From NCBI RefSeq assembly GCF_013450295.1, contig NZ_SKBR01000003.1, forward strand, positions 930,001 through 994,000: a stretch of 64,000 bases of DNA, given 5' to 3'. The stretch's first letter is position 1. Each line of letters starts with the position of its first letter. The position numbers and the translations under genes were made by a program. Below, piece after piece: positions 42,496 to 51,151 of the stretch. A model generated the notes under the pieces. That model saw only the letters and a program-made list of their open reading frames with translations, was not told where the DNA came from and did not search any database. Source of the DNA: Streptomyces sp. AJS327 (lineage in GTDB: Bacteria; Actinomycetota; Actinomycetes; Streptomycetales; Streptomycetaceae).

Positions 42496-44814
42496 ATGAC
42501 AAGACAGAACATTGCCGAGCGGGGAGAGGCCGAGAACCGTCCTCCCGGCGGAGCGGCACCCGCCGCCGCGTCGGTGTACGACTCCGGCCTCGGCAGGCTG
42601 CGCGGCAGGTCAGCGGAGACCACCCTGCTGACCTCCCTGCTGCTGGACCCGCACGAACGCCTGATCACGCTGACCGGGCCGGTGGGGGTCGGCAAGAGCC
42701 GCCTCGCCTACGCCGCCGTCACCGCCTTAACGCGAGACCAGGCCACCCCCCTGACCTTGGTTGACCTCGCCGACGAACCGGACGTGGGCGTGCTCTGGCA
42801 CCGGCTGGGGGCCGAGACGGCGGAGGAGGTCGCGGACCATCTCGGCCACCGCGACATGCTGCTTGTCCTGGACAACTGCGATCCGCTGGTCAGCGTCATC
42901 GCGATGGACATCGCGTTCCTGCTCCGGGCCTGCCAGGGACTCAACGTCCTGGCCACCAGCAGGCGTTCGCTGGACATCCGGGCGGAACGCATAGTTCCGG
43001 TGCGGCCGCTCCCCACCGACGTGGGTTCCGCCTCCGTCGAGGTGTTCACCGACGCCCTGCGCCCCTACTACCACACGGCGCTCACCGGCTCCGAGGGTCA
43101 GCGGACGGTGGCCGCGATCTGCGCGGAGCTGGACGGGATCCCGCTCGCCATCGAGATGGCGGCGGAGGCCGTCGGCACGCACGACCCGTGGGCCGTGCTG
43201 GTCCGCCTGCGCGAGGGGAACTACGCCGACCGGCGGCGTCTGCGCGACGTGCCCGACCGGCACCGCAGCGTCGCCGACGCGCTGCGCTGGGCGGAGGGCG
43301 ACCTGACGGCGGCCGACCGGCGACTGCTGCATTCGCTGGTGGTGTTCGAGGGGGCGGTCGACCTGCCTGCCGCGCGGGTGGTGGGCGAGCTGGACGTGGA
43401 GCGGGCCGCGCTGGGCGTGGAGTCCCTGGTGCACAAGAGCCTGCTGCTCAGCGTCGACGGGCGGGGCGGCGAACCGGAGTTCAGGCTGCCGCACATGGTG
43501 CGCATCCACTACCGCAAGGAGCTGCTGCGGGACGCGGAGCGGGCCCGGCACGTCTACGACCGGTTCCTCGCCTACTGTCTCGACTTCGCCCGCCGCACCC
43601 TGGACGGGCTGCGCGGCGGAGCCGACCGCGCCGAGCTGCTCACCGCCGTCCGCGACCGGATGCCCGACCTGCGGCAGGCGGTGCGGCTGCTGGGCGAACG
43701 CGGCGACAACGACCGCCTGCTGGGGCTGCTCACGGCTCTCGCCGAACCTCTCCTCTCGCACGGCCTCGGTGAGGAGGCCGCCGACGACATCGAACGCACC
43801 ACGGCCGCCCCGGGAATGGGCGGTGTCCCGGCCGCCGAGGCGCTGATGTCCGTCGGCTGCTGGGCGCTGAACCGTGGCGAGACCGAGCGCGCCGAACGGG
43901 TCCTGGACCGGGCCACGGAACTGACCGTGGGCGAACCCGGCGCCGCCGCCCGGGTGTCCGGGCTGACGGGTGAACTGCTGCGCCGCCGGGGCGAGATGGA
44001 CACCGCGGCGACGTGGCTGGAGAGCGCGATCAAGGAACTGGACACGCTGGACGACCCGTACGGAGCGGCGCTGGCGCGCAGGTCGCTGGCGCTGGTGCGG
44101 GTCGCCCGGGGCGACGCCACCGCCGAGGAGCCCTTGCAGCGGGCGCTGAACGAGTTGCCGGGCCGCCCCGCCGGCGCCCCCGGGCAGGCGGGACGCGCGG
44201 TTCCGCTGATCCGGGCCGATCTGCTGATCGCCCTGGGCCGCGTGCGCCGTGAACTGGGCCGCACGCGGGAGGCGTACGACACGGTGCGGGAGGCGATGCG
44301 GTTGCTGCTGACGGTGGGTGGCCCGGCCGACGTGGCCGAGGCACTGGAGACCGTCGCCACCGTCGCGGGGGCGGAGGCGGCGGACGAGCAACGCGCGGTG
44401 GCACGGTGCCTGGCCGCCGCGGAGGCGCTGCGGCGCCGCTACGGCCTGATCTCGGACGATCTGACGGCCGTCCGGACCCTGGACCAGCGGCTGCGGGAGG
44501 GGATGGACAGCGCTGCCCTGCGTCAGCTCCGGGCCGAGGCCCAGCAGTCCGGACTGCGGGACGCGCTGATCGTCGGGCTGTTCGCCAGACCGCCGGTCAC
44601 CCGGGAGGTGGCGCCCCGGGCCGCCGAGTGGCTGACCCCACGCCAGCGGGAGATAGCGCTGCTGGTCGCCGACGGACTCACCAACCGGCAGATCGCCCGT
44701 CAGCTGAGCATCTCGGAGTGGACGGTGGTCAATCATCTGCGGGTGGTGATGCAGAAGTTGGAGTGCACATCGCGTGTCCATGTGGTGCGGGCCATGCAGG
44801 GGGCCGTGCCGTGA
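42496..44814 (+). CDS. LuxR-family regulator with NB-ARC-type ATPase domain
   Basis: The 772-residue product starts at ATG 42496 behind GGGGG; ATG 42484 is an alternative. The N-terminal ATPase has Walker A TGPVGVGKSRLAYA (about residue 55) and Walker B LLVLDNCDP, then helical TPR-like repeats to about residue 700. A C-terminal LuxR helix-turn-helix follows (LTPRQREIALLVADGLTNRQ). Large ATP-binding LuxR regulators usually activate neighbouring biosynthetic clusters; this one sits between the two cluster copies. Leu78 is encoded by TTA (42727-42729), so translation should await the bldA tRNA. The stop overlaps the start of the phosphopantetheinyl transferase gene. Confidence 0.93.
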   Translation: MTRQNIAERGEAENRPPGGAAPAAASVYDSGLGRLRGRSAETTLLTSLLLDPHERLITLTGPVGVGKSRLAYAAVTALTRDQATPLTLVDLADEPDVGVLWHRLGAETAEEVADHLGHRDMLLVLDNCDPLVSVIAMDIAFLLRACQGLNVLATSRRSLDIRAERIVPVRPLPTDVGSASVEVFTDALRPYYHTALTGSEGQRTVAAICAELDGIPLAIEMAAEAVGTHDPWAVLVRLREGNYADRRRLRDVPDRHRSVADALRWAEGDLTAADRRLLHSLVVFEGAVDLPAARVVGELDVERAALGVESLVHKSLLLSVDGRGGEPEFRLPHMVRIHYRKELLRDAERARHVYDRFLAYCLDFARRTLDGLRGGADRAELLTAVRDRMPDLRQAVRLLGERGDNDRLLGLLTALAEPLLSHGLGEEAADDIERTTAAPGMGGVPAAEALMSVGCWALNRGETERAERVLDRATELTVGEPGAAARVSGLTGELLRRRGEMDTAATWLESAIKELDTLDDPYGAALARRSLALVRVARGDATAEEPLQRALNELPGRPAGAPGQAGRAVPLIRADLLIALGRVRRELGRTREAYDTVREAMRLLLTVGGPADVAEALETVATVAGAEAADEQRAVARCLAAAEALRRRYGLISDDLTAVRTLDQRLREGMDSAALRQLRAEAQQSGLRDALIVGLFARPPVTREVAPRAAEWLTPRQREIALLVADGLTNRQIARQLSISEWTVVNHLRVVMQKLECTSRVHVVRAMQGAVP

Positions 44815-44851
44815 GCGGGGGTGCGGGCCATGCGGGGGGCCGTGCCGTGAG
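44784..44851. repeat. Tandem 36-base repeat at the regulator-PPTase junction
   Basis: A 32-base sequence beginning GGTGCGGGCCATGC and ending GCCGTGCCGTGAG occurs at 44784-44815 and 44820-44851 with one mismatch. It duplicates the last codons of the regulator together with the overlapping GTG of the next gene, giving two in-frame starts 36 bases apart. Confidence 0.9.
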
Positions 44852-45680
44852 TGAGGGGGCGGGTCGGGTGGCTCCCGGGGGTGGGCCGGTGGTGGACGCG
44901 GTGTCCGGCACCGGGGTGTGGGTCTGGTCCGGGTGGGTGCCGGACGAACCGGCCGCCGCCGATACGCCGTTGCTCGGTGCCGCCGAACTCCGCCGTGCCG
45001 GGCGCTTCTCGGACGCGGCGGCGCGCGCCTGGTACGTCGGGGCGCACGCCGGGGTCCGCCGGGTGCTGGGTGCCTTCTTCGGCCTGCCGCCGGAACGACT
45101 GGAGTGGGGCCGGGCGCGCTGCCCGGGCTGCGGCTCCGACCGGCACGGACCGCCCCGGCTGCCGGACCGTCCCGGCTGGGAGGTGAGCCTCTCGCGGACC
45201 GCCGGGCACTGGATGCTCGCCCTGTCCCGGGGCGCGCCGGTCGGCGTCGATGTCGAACGGCCGCGTCCGGCGGGGTCGTTGGCGCTGTACCGGCGTGTGC
45301 TGACCGGCCCGGAGCGGGCGTGGGTCGAGAGCCGGCCGGTGGACGAGCGGCATACGGCGTTCCTCCGGTGCTGGGTGCGGAAGGAGGCGGTGGTGAAGGG
45401 CTGGGGTCTCGGTCTCGGAACGGATCTGTCCGCGGTGCCGGTCGACCCGGAGCGGGAGGTGGCCGCGCCGTGCCGTCCGTCCTCCGCGCCGGGGGAGCCC
45501 GAGGAGCGGTGGACGGTGCGGGAGGTGGCCGCGGCGCCCGGCCTGCTGGCCGCGCTGGCCCGTCCGGCCGGGGCCCCCGGAACGGTGCTGACGCACCCGC
45601 CGGGGGAGGGGCCGCTCCCGGCGCCGCTCCCACGCGATGCCGCCACTGACCCGAACGAGCGGGCCGGGCCCCCCGGTTGA
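44811..45680 (+). CDS. Sfp-type 4'-phosphopantetheinyl transferase
   Basis: The frame gives 289 residues from GTG 44811 (overlapping the regulator stop) or 277 from GTG 44847. The Mg-binding motif is APVGVDVERPRP (about residue 142) and the second signature is LRCWVRKEAVVKGWGLGLGT (about residue 185). The enzyme transfers phosphopantetheine from CoA to a carrier Ser, and its obvious local target is the ACP at 48679-48930 (Ser37). The C-terminal 50 residues are Pro-rich and likely disordered. Coupling to the cluster regulator suggests coordinated expression. Confidence 0.93.
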   Translation: MSGGAGHAGGRAVSEGAGRVAPGGGPVVDAVSGTGVWVWSGWVPDEPAAADTPLLGAAELRRAGRFSDAAARAWYVGAHAGVRRVLGAFFGLPPERLEWGRARCPGCGSDRHGPPRLPDRPGWEVSLSRTAGHWMLALSRGAPVGVDVERPRPAGSLALYRRVLTGPERAWVESRPVDERHTAFLRCWVRKEAVVKGWGLGLGTDLSAVPVDPEREVAAPCRPSSAPGEPEERWTVREVAAAPGLLAALARPAGAPGTVLTHPPGEGPLPAPLPRDAATDPNERAGPPG

Positions 45681-45714
45681 GGCGCGCGACTCCGGCACCG
45701 CTGCTGGGGCGTGC

Positions 45715-45758
45715 CCGCGCGGTGACGCCGACCCCCGTGTGACGGCGTCACCGCGCGG
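45715..45758. terminator. 15-base-pair hairpin between convergent genes
   Basis: CCGCGCGGTGACGCC (45715-45729) pairs perfectly with GGCGTCACCGCGCGG (45744-45758) around a 14-base loop, between the PPTase gene (plus) and the KASIII-like gene (minus). Confidence 0.8.
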
Positions 45759-45768
45759 CGGCCCGGGC

Positions 45769-45806
45769 CGTCCCGCCAGGGAAGGGGGAGTGCTCCCGGC
45801 GGGACG
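45769..45806. terminator. Second hairpin between the convergent genes
   Basis: CGTCCCGCC (45769-45777) pairs with GGCGGGACG (45798-45806), with an inner stem GGGAG/CTCCC (45786-45797). Together with the preceding hairpin it would stop read-through in both directions. Confidence 0.65.
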
Positions 45807-45917
45807 CGGCAGCCTGGGCCACCGGCCCGCCGTGGGCGTGTTCCCCCGCCGCCCGGCTGGCCGCCCTCCATGAACTCCCTTGCCGCGGATGATCGTTGGG
45901 TTCCGTTCCGGGGTGGC

Positions 45918-46952
45918 TCAGCCGTTGGTGGCGGCGCGCCAGCGGACGGCGGCGGCCCCGGCGAAGTCACCGGCGTGCGCGAACCCGGCGAGCATCAGCA
46001 GACTGTCGTCCTTGACCTGGCCCTCGCGCAGCGCGTGGTCCAGGGTGACGGGTACGGCCGCGCCGAAGAGGTTCCCGAACCGGTCGAAGGAGTCCAGGTG
46101 GCGGTCGCCGTCGATGCCGAGGCGCTCCTGCCACTGCTTCAGGAACATCCGGTTGGGCTGGTTGGTGATCATCAGGTCGAGGTCGTCGACGGTGATGCCC
46201 AGCCGGTCGCAGACCTTGCCCACGGCCTCCGGCACGAGGCGGTTGCCGCGCTCGACGATGTTGGCCACCTTGTTCGAGGTGAAGCCGACGTGCACCTGAC
46301 TGCCGCCCGCCTCCCAGTACTTGCGGCCGTCGTCCAGGGTGAGTCCGCAGTCGCGGGTGTACTGGCCGTTGTCGAGCGTCTCGATCGCCAGCACGGGGGA
46401 CTCGGCGGAGGCCGTCACGTAGGCGGCGCCGCAGCCGTCGCCGGGGATGACCGCCTCGGGGAGCTTGCGCACCTCGCTCTGGGTCATGACCGGGCCCGCG
46501 CAGTTCTGCACGTTCAGCAGCAGCGCGGAGGTGGCCTCCCCGGAACCGATCAGCACCCGGGCGAGCTTCAGCAGGTGGACGAAGGAGGCGCAGCCTCCGT
46601 TGTGCGCGTCGATCACCCAGTCCGTGCGGAGCCCCAGCCGGTGCGCGACCTCGGCGCCCGCGCCGGTGAAGAACACCTCGGGCAGCAGCGCGTTGGTGAG
46701 GACCACGTCGATGGTGCTGGCCTCGTCCGGGCCGATGCGGTCCAGCAGGGTGCGTCCGGCGCGTTCCATCATGTCGGCCGGGGTCTCGTCCCGGGACACG
46801 TGGTGGCGGTGGGCGGGGGCCCGGAACATCTGGTGTTCCTCGGACTCCTCGTCCAGGGTGCCGCTCTCGCGCTGGTACTGGAGGAAGTACTCGGTGGGAA
46901 CCGGCTCGCCCGGCAGGTAGGAGGCGAGTTCCATCAGGCTGACGGTCTTCAT
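45918..46952 (-). CDS. KASIII-like acyl transferase/condensing enzyme, copy 2
   Basis: The 344-residue product starts MKTVSLMELASYLPGEPVPT. Cys121 lies in DAHNGGCASFVHLLKLA, the glycine-rich loop reads VIPGDGCGAAYVTA, Asn294 lies in RFGNLFGAAV, and the thiolase-fold end reads GFAHAGDFAGAAAV. As in copy 1, the catalytic His position is Asn264 (TNQPN). Both copies share this change, so it is selected and not damage. KASIII homologues with altered triads can transfer acyl groups to non-malonyl acceptors. Its ATG overlaps the stop of the SRPBCC gene (ATGA), so the pair is translated together. Confidence 0.9.
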   Translation of the reverse strand: MKTVSLMELASYLPGEPVPTEYFLQYQRESGTLDEESEEHQMFRAPAHRHHVSRDETPADMMERAGRTLLDRIGPDEASTIDVVLTNALLPEVFFTGAGAEVAHRLGLRTDWVIDAHNGGCASFVHLLKLARVLIGSGEATSALLLNVQNCAGPVMTQSEVRKLPEAVIPGDGCGAAYVTASAESPVLAIETLDNGQYTRDCGLTLDDGRKYWEAGGSQVHVGFTSNKVANIVERGNRLVPEAVGKVCDRLGITVDDLDLMITNQPNRMFLKQWQERLGIDGDRHLDSFDRFGNLFGAAVPVTLDHALREGQVKDDSLLMLAGFAHAGDFAGAAAVRWRAATNG

Positions 46953-47602
46953 GCGGCTTCGCCTCCGTGCCGGTGCTCCAGGATCTTCTTCAGGTTCTGC
47001 ATCTCGACCGTGTGCCCGGCGTAGAAGAGGCTCCACATGTCGCCGACCCAGGGCCGGTCGGGGCTGGAGGCCAGCTCCGGGTAGGGGTTCTTGTCGTAGT
47101 ACGGGTGGCGGCAGTTGGTCCAGATCACCACCGAGCCCGGCTTGCCCAGCACCGTCTGCGCCGGGACGATCCGGTGCAGGTAGATCATCCACAGCTCCTC
47201 GCCCTGGTCCCACGCGCAGTGCAGGTCGACGTTGAGGGCGCGGCGGTCGCTCTCGATCCGCAGGTAGATCTTGGTCTCGTCGTCCAGCAGCGGGTCGCGG
47301 CCGACGAACAGCCCGGGCCGGTCGGTCGGCCGGACGTCCCGGGTGCTGTAGGTGTACTCGTCCAGGTGCCGCTCGTCGGTGAGGTACTCGAAGACGGCCT
47401 CGGGCGGGGCGTCGATGTACTGGTGCACGGTGACGTACTCGCCGTACACCTCCTCGTAGCTGAACGACTCCTTCGACATCCGGCCCGCCAGCGAGAGCGC
47501 CTCCGCACGCGGCATGGTCTCGAAGCGGAGCAGCCCGGGAACGTCCGCGACCGCGTCGGGCACGGCGGACGGTGGAGAGGATGAGTCGGTTCTGGTCACC
47601 AT
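46949..47602 (-). CDS. SRPBCC (START/Bet v1-like) protein, copy 2
   Basis: The 217-residue product starts MVTRTDSSSPPSAVPDAVAD. The SRPBCC core is evident in TVHQYIDAPPEAVFEYLTDE, DEYTYSTRDVRPTDRPGLFV and HCAWDQGEELWMIYLHRIVP, and the protein ends LKKILEHRHGGEAA. It carries the ATGA overlap with the KASIII-like gene. It corresponds closely to the protein at 35187-35858. Conservation of the pair in three places in this window (two intact, one decayed) argues that the two proteins act together. Confidence 0.87.
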   Translation of the reverse strand: MVTRTDSSSPPSAVPDAVADVPGLLRFETMPRAEALSLAGRMSKESFSYEEVYGEYVTVHQYIDAPPEAVFEYLTDERHLDEYTYSTRDVRPTDRPGLFVGRDPLLDDETKIYLRIESDRRALNVDLHCAWDQGEELWMIYLHRIVPAQTVLGKPGSVVIWTNCRHPYYDKNPYPELASSPDRPWVGDMWSLFYAGHTVEMQNLKKILEHRHGGEAA

Positions 47603-47649
47603 GGTGACTCCTTCGCTCAGATTCGCTCAGGTTCTCTCAGCTGGGGCGG

Positions 47650-48179
47650 GGGGCGGCGTGCTCCGTCAGGGGGCGCCGTACGCGGGCGGGCGCGGTGCCT
47701 CCGCGGCGTGTCCGGTCGCCGTGGGAAAGCCCGGAACGGCGGCGTCTCGGTGCGGTCCCCCTCGGCCGGGACCAGCGCGGGCGGACCGCCGGCATCGGTG
47801 CGCGACAGGGCCGCGCGCGGTGCGCCCGCGCTGTGCGCGGTGGCCGACGCGGGACCGGGGAGGAGCGCCGCGGCTCCCTCGCCGATCCGGGCCGGGCGGA
47901 ACCGGGCCCCGGTGGTGCGCGCGGCGCGCGCGGTGTGGGGGACGGTCACGAGGCGACCGGCAGCCGGTGCTCGACCGCGGTGCGCGTCTCCGCGCCGCAC
48001 GGGAGGAACGTGCCGTCCCCGGCGGCGGGGAGCGCGGGCCGGGCGGCGCCGCCCGGCAGCGGGGGGCCCGCGTCGTGGAGGCCCTCGACGGCGGCACCCT
48101 CCACGTCGAGGACGTGGGGGACGTCCTGGCGGCGCGGCACGTCCACGAGGTGCTCGACGACGCGGAGTGAAGTGCGCAT
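47650..48179 (-). pseudogene. Relic of a ThDP-dependent enzyme gene
   Basis: The minus strand from ATG 48179 reads MRTSLRVVEHLVDVPRRQDV, matching MGHSLRVVDHVVEFLREQQL of the intact enzyme. After a large deletion it jumps to GDGTFLPCGAETRTAVEHRL, matching the cofactor motif GDGSFLMHGMEIHTAAQFDL, then a stop. In another frame GAAALLPGPASATAHSAGAP and GDRTETPPFRAFPRRP match GVDALFPSVAARHARDAGEL and VDPHEVPPFTPFQRPP, the end of the enzyme. About 380 of 590 codons are missing. It sits exactly where the intact gene sits in copy 1. Confidence 0.8.
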
Positions 48180-48678
48180 GTCCGCCTCTCTGCCTGTCTG
48201 GGGCTCGTCCTGGCTCGACCCGCTCGCGGCCCGCGCGGTGCCCCGGGTCACGCGGGCGACGCGGGGTGGCCGGTGCGTCCGGGTGGCACGGCCCCCGGGT
48301 GGGCGGTGGCCGGTTCCCCCGTCAACTCCGCACCCGATCCCGCTGGTTCACGGCTGGTGTCACGACTGGTTCACGGAACCGCTGGTGCGTTCGGACGCGT
48401 TCGGGTCCGGTCACCCAGGCTCCGTGCGGTGCGGTCTCCCGTCCGCTCCCTCGGGGCGCTCCGGGTCCGGACTCCGGGGTCTGGTCCCGGCACGCCGTGA
48501 ACCGGTGCGACCGGTGCCGTAATTCCACGGGGCGGGCGGCGCGGTGGCAAGGACACGCATCTGCTAGCCGCCGGGAGGCCGGGTACCGGCAGACACCTGT
48601 CATACGCGCGCGTCGGTAGCAGCGACTAACTTGCGATCAGTCTGCCGAACGTCGGCACGCGACCGAAAGGGACCGTTC
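48180..48678. promoter_or_regulatory. Divergent promoter region of copy 2
   Basis: About 500 bases separate the ThDP relic from the ACP gene; no gene is seen. CTGGTTCACGG occurs at 48343-48353 and 48366-48376, a direct repeat at 23-base spacing that could bind the cluster regulator. The region nearest the ACP (48600-48660) is less GC-rich. Confidence 0.5.
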
Positions 48679-48930
48679 ATGATCACTGTTGCCATGGTGT
48701 GCGAACTCATCGAGAAGAAGCTGGGCTCGAAGGCCGCCTCGGTGACGCTGGACGCCGACACGGTCTTTGACGCGGTGGGTCTCTCCAGCCTCCAGATCGC
48801 CGACATCGTCTACACCATCGAGGACGAGGCCGGGGTGGAACTCGACCCGGGCCAGGCCGCGAACGTGAAGACGGTCGGGGACCTCGTCAACCTCGTGCAG
48901 AGCATGAAGTCCGTGGGCAACGAGGCATGA
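48679..48930 (+). CDS. Acyl carrier protein
   Basis: The 83-residue protein has the four-helix ACP pattern and the carrier Ser37 in AVGLSSLQIADIVY; the usual Asp before it is Ser. A GAAAGGGA site precedes the ATG. It is the first gene of the plus-strand operon, and its stop overlaps the methyltransferase start (ATGA). It should be loaded with phosphopantetheine by the transferase at 44811-45680 and with fatty acid by the acyl-AMP ligase at 55957-57612. Confidence 0.9.
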   Translation: MITVAMVCELIEKKLGSKAASVTLDADTVFDAVGLSSLQIADIVYTIEDEAGVELDPGQAANVKTVGDLVNLVQSMKSVGNEA

Positions 48931-49817
48931 GCGTCATGTACCAGGGGGCGACGGAAGAGGCGATCAAGCACCACTACGACGTCTCGAACGACTTCTTCGC
49001 TCTGTGGCTGGACGCCTCGCTCACCTACACCTGCGCGCTGTGGGACGACGAGCGGCCAGCCGACGAGGCGGAGCCGGAGACGCTGGAGTCCGCGCAGGCA
49101 CGCAAGCTCGACTACCTCATCGAGGGGTCGCGCGCGGCGAGCGCCCAGCGGGTGCTGGACGTGGGCTGCGGCTGGGGCAGCCTGCTCAAGCGGCTCCAGG
49201 AGGTCTACGGGGTGCGGCAGGCCGTCGGCCTGACGCTCAGTGACACCCAGGCGGAGCTGGGCCGGGCGCTGGAACTCCCGCGCACCGACATCCGGGTGGA
49301 GAACTGGCGCGACCACGAGCCCGCCGCGGGCTACGACGCGATCATCTCCATCGGCGCGTTCGAGCACTTCGCGAAGACCGGGCTGACCCGGGCCGAACGC
49401 GTCAGCCAGTACCGCGAGTTCTTCGAGCGCTGCTACGAGTGGCTGCCCTCGCACGGCCGGATCGCCCTCCAGACGAACGTCAAGGGCAACAACCGGGTGA
49501 TGGACAAGGCGACCGTGCGGGAGCTGATGTTCATCATCGAGACGATCTTCCCGGAGTCGGAGATCCCGGCGCTGTCCGAGGTGACCGAGTCCAGCGAGAA
49601 GCTCTTCGACGTCGTCTCGATGCGCAACGACCCCGACCACTACAGCCGCACCTGCGGAGAGTGGCTGCGGCGGCTGCGCGCGCGGCGCGACGAGGCCGTG
49701 GCGAGCGTCGGCGAGGAGAACGTCGCCAACTACGAGCACTACCTGGGCGCCTGCGTCCGGCACTTCCGCAACCGCCACCTGGGACTGGCGAGGATCATCC
49801 TCGAAAAGGGACGGTAA
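48927..49817 (+). CDS. Cyclopropane-fatty-acid-synthase-type SAM methyltransferase
   Basis: The 296-residue protein begins MSVMYQGATEEAIKHHYDVS, and YDVSNDFFALWLDASLTYTC is the hallmark of the CFA/mycolic-acid methyltransferase group. The SAM site is VLDVGCGWGSLLKRL (about residue 75), and GAFEHFAKTG (about residue 145) is the usual Glu-containing active-site loop. These enzymes methylate double bonds of acyl chains to cyclopropane, methylene or methyl-branched products, although relatives also methylate heteroatoms. With a desaturase in the same operon, an alkene substrate is plausible. It is coupled to the ACP gene by a 4-base overlap. Confidence 0.92.
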   Translation: MSVMYQGATEEAIKHHYDVSNDFFALWLDASLTYTCALWDDERPADEAEPETLESAQARKLDYLIEGSRAASAQRVLDVGCGWGSLLKRLQEVYGVRQAVGLTLSDTQAELGRALELPRTDIRVENWRDHEPAAGYDAIISIGAFEHFAKTGLTRAERVSQYREFFERCYEWLPSHGRIALQTNVKGNNRVMDKATVRELMFIIETIFPESEIPALSEVTESSEKLFDVVSMRNDPDHYSRTCGEWLRRLRARRDEAVASVGEENVANYEHYLGACVRHFRNRHLGLARIILEKGR

Positions 49818-49825
49818 CCACGCCC

Positions 49826-51151
49826 ATGGCCACACCGATGCATGTCGTCTACTGGCATGAGACCGAGAGCGTCACGCCGAGACCGCCGCTGCGGGGCGAC
49901 GCCGACTGCGACGTCTGCGTCGTCGGCGGCGGGTTCGCGGGGCTCTGGGCGGCCCACTTCCTCCAGGAGGCCGAACCGGCCCTGGACGTCCGGATCGTCG
50001 AGGCCCGGTACTCGGGGCACGGCGCCTCCGGCCGGGCCGACGGGTTCATCACCCCGACCATCGGCAAGGACATCCAGGCCCTGGTCGAGCAGTTCGGCAA
50101 GGAGCGCACCCGGGCCGCCTCCCAGGCGGTCGGCCGGTCGATCCTGGAGATCGGCCGCTTCCTCCGGCGCAACAAGGTCGACGCCGAGTACGAGGCCAAC
50201 GACTACCTGATGGTCGCCACCAACCAGGCGCAGCACCACCGGCTGGAGGCCGACCGGCGGCTGGCCACCGACCTCGCCGGCCGGGAACAGCCGGAGATCA
50301 TGGGGGCCGCCGCCGCCCGCGAGGTCATCGGCTCTCCCGCGATCGTCTCCGCGATGCGCACCGGTGGCGCGCTCGTCAACCCGTTCAAGCTGGCCCGTGG
50401 GCTGGCCCGGGTGGTCAGCGACGCGGGCGCCACGATCTACGACGACACCCCCGTCCTCCGCGTCGAGCACGGCGTGCGGCCGACCGTGGTCACCCCCGGC
50501 GGGCGGATCACCGCGGACAAGGTCATCATCACCGCCAACGCGCGGCAGTTCACCTTCCCGGAGTTCCGCAACAGGACCGTGCCGATCTGGAGCTACGCGC
50601 TCGTCAGCGACCCGCTGACGGACGAGCAGCTGGCCCGCGTCGCCTGGGAGGGCCGCGAGGGCATGGTGGAGGCGAAGACCTTCCTCAACTGCGCCCGGTT
50701 CACCGCCGACAACCGGGTGCTGTTCGCGGGCGGTACCGCCCCCTACTTCCGTGGCCGTGACATGCGCGACCGCCGGATGAACCACACCCCGGTCTACCGC
50801 GAACTCATCGGTGAGTTCCGGAAGTACTTCCCGATGTGGAACGACGTCCGGTTCCGCTACGCCTACGGCGGCACCGTCGACATCACCCGCGACTTCGCGC
50901 CGCACTTCGGCACCCTGCCGCAGGGCAACGTGTACTACGGCTACGGCTTCTGCGGAAACGGCATCGCCGCCACCCACACCGGCGGCAAGGTGCTGCGGGA
51001 CCTCGTCCTCGGCAAGGACACCGACTTCGCGCGGCTCCTCTACGTCGACGACGAGCACCGCGCGCAGCGCCGGTTCCCGCCCGAGCCGCTGCTCTTCCCG
51101 GGCGTGCGGGTCGCGTCCCGGCTGCTGGAGTGGAAGGAGGCCCGCGCGTGA
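49826..51151 (+). CDS. DAO-family FAD-dependent oxidoreductase
   Basis: The 441-residue protein has the N-terminal FAD-binding CDVCVVGGGFAGLWAAHFLQ and the C-terminal YGYGFCGNGIAATHTGGKVL typical of the D-amino-acid-oxidase (glycine/sarcosine/amine oxidase) group. Such enzymes oxidise C-N bonds of amines or amino acids to imines. Together with an aminotransferase in the operon this suggests that an amine intermediate is later oxidised. The start at 49826 follows the methyltransferase stop by 8 bases. The stop overlaps the GTG of the next gene (GTGA). Confidence 0.9.
   Translation: MATPMHVVYWHETESVTPRPPLRGDADCDVCVVGGGFAGLWAAHFLQEAEPALDVRIVEARYSGHGASGRADGFITPTIGKDIQALVEQFGKERTRAASQAVGRSILEIGRFLRRNKVDAEYEANDYLMVATNQAQHHRLEADRRLATDLAGREQPEIMGAAAAREVIGSPAIVSAMRTGGALVNPFKLARGLARVVSDAGATIYDDTPVLRVEHGVRPTVVTPGGRITADKVIITANARQFTFPEFRNRTVPIWSYALVSDPLTDEQLARVAWEGREGMVEAKTFLNCARFTADNRVLFAGGTAPYFRGRDMRDRRMNHTPVYRELIGEFRKYFPMWNDVRFRYAYGGTVDITRDFAPHFGTLPQGNVYYGYGFCGNGIAATHTGGKVLRDLVLGKDTDFARLLYVDDEHRAQRRFPPEPLLFPGVRVASRLLEWKEARA

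Noticed and set aside
42727..45633. A 968-codon minus-strand frame opposite the LuxR-type regulator and PPTase
   Set aside because: Both plus-strand genes have complete domain motifs; the opposite frame has none.
48927..51151. Methyltransferase plus FAD oxidase read as a tuberculostearic-acid (10-methyl fatty acid) pair
   Set aside because: The FAD protein is of the D-amino-acid/amine oxidase type, not the FAD-linked oxidase type expected for that pathway.
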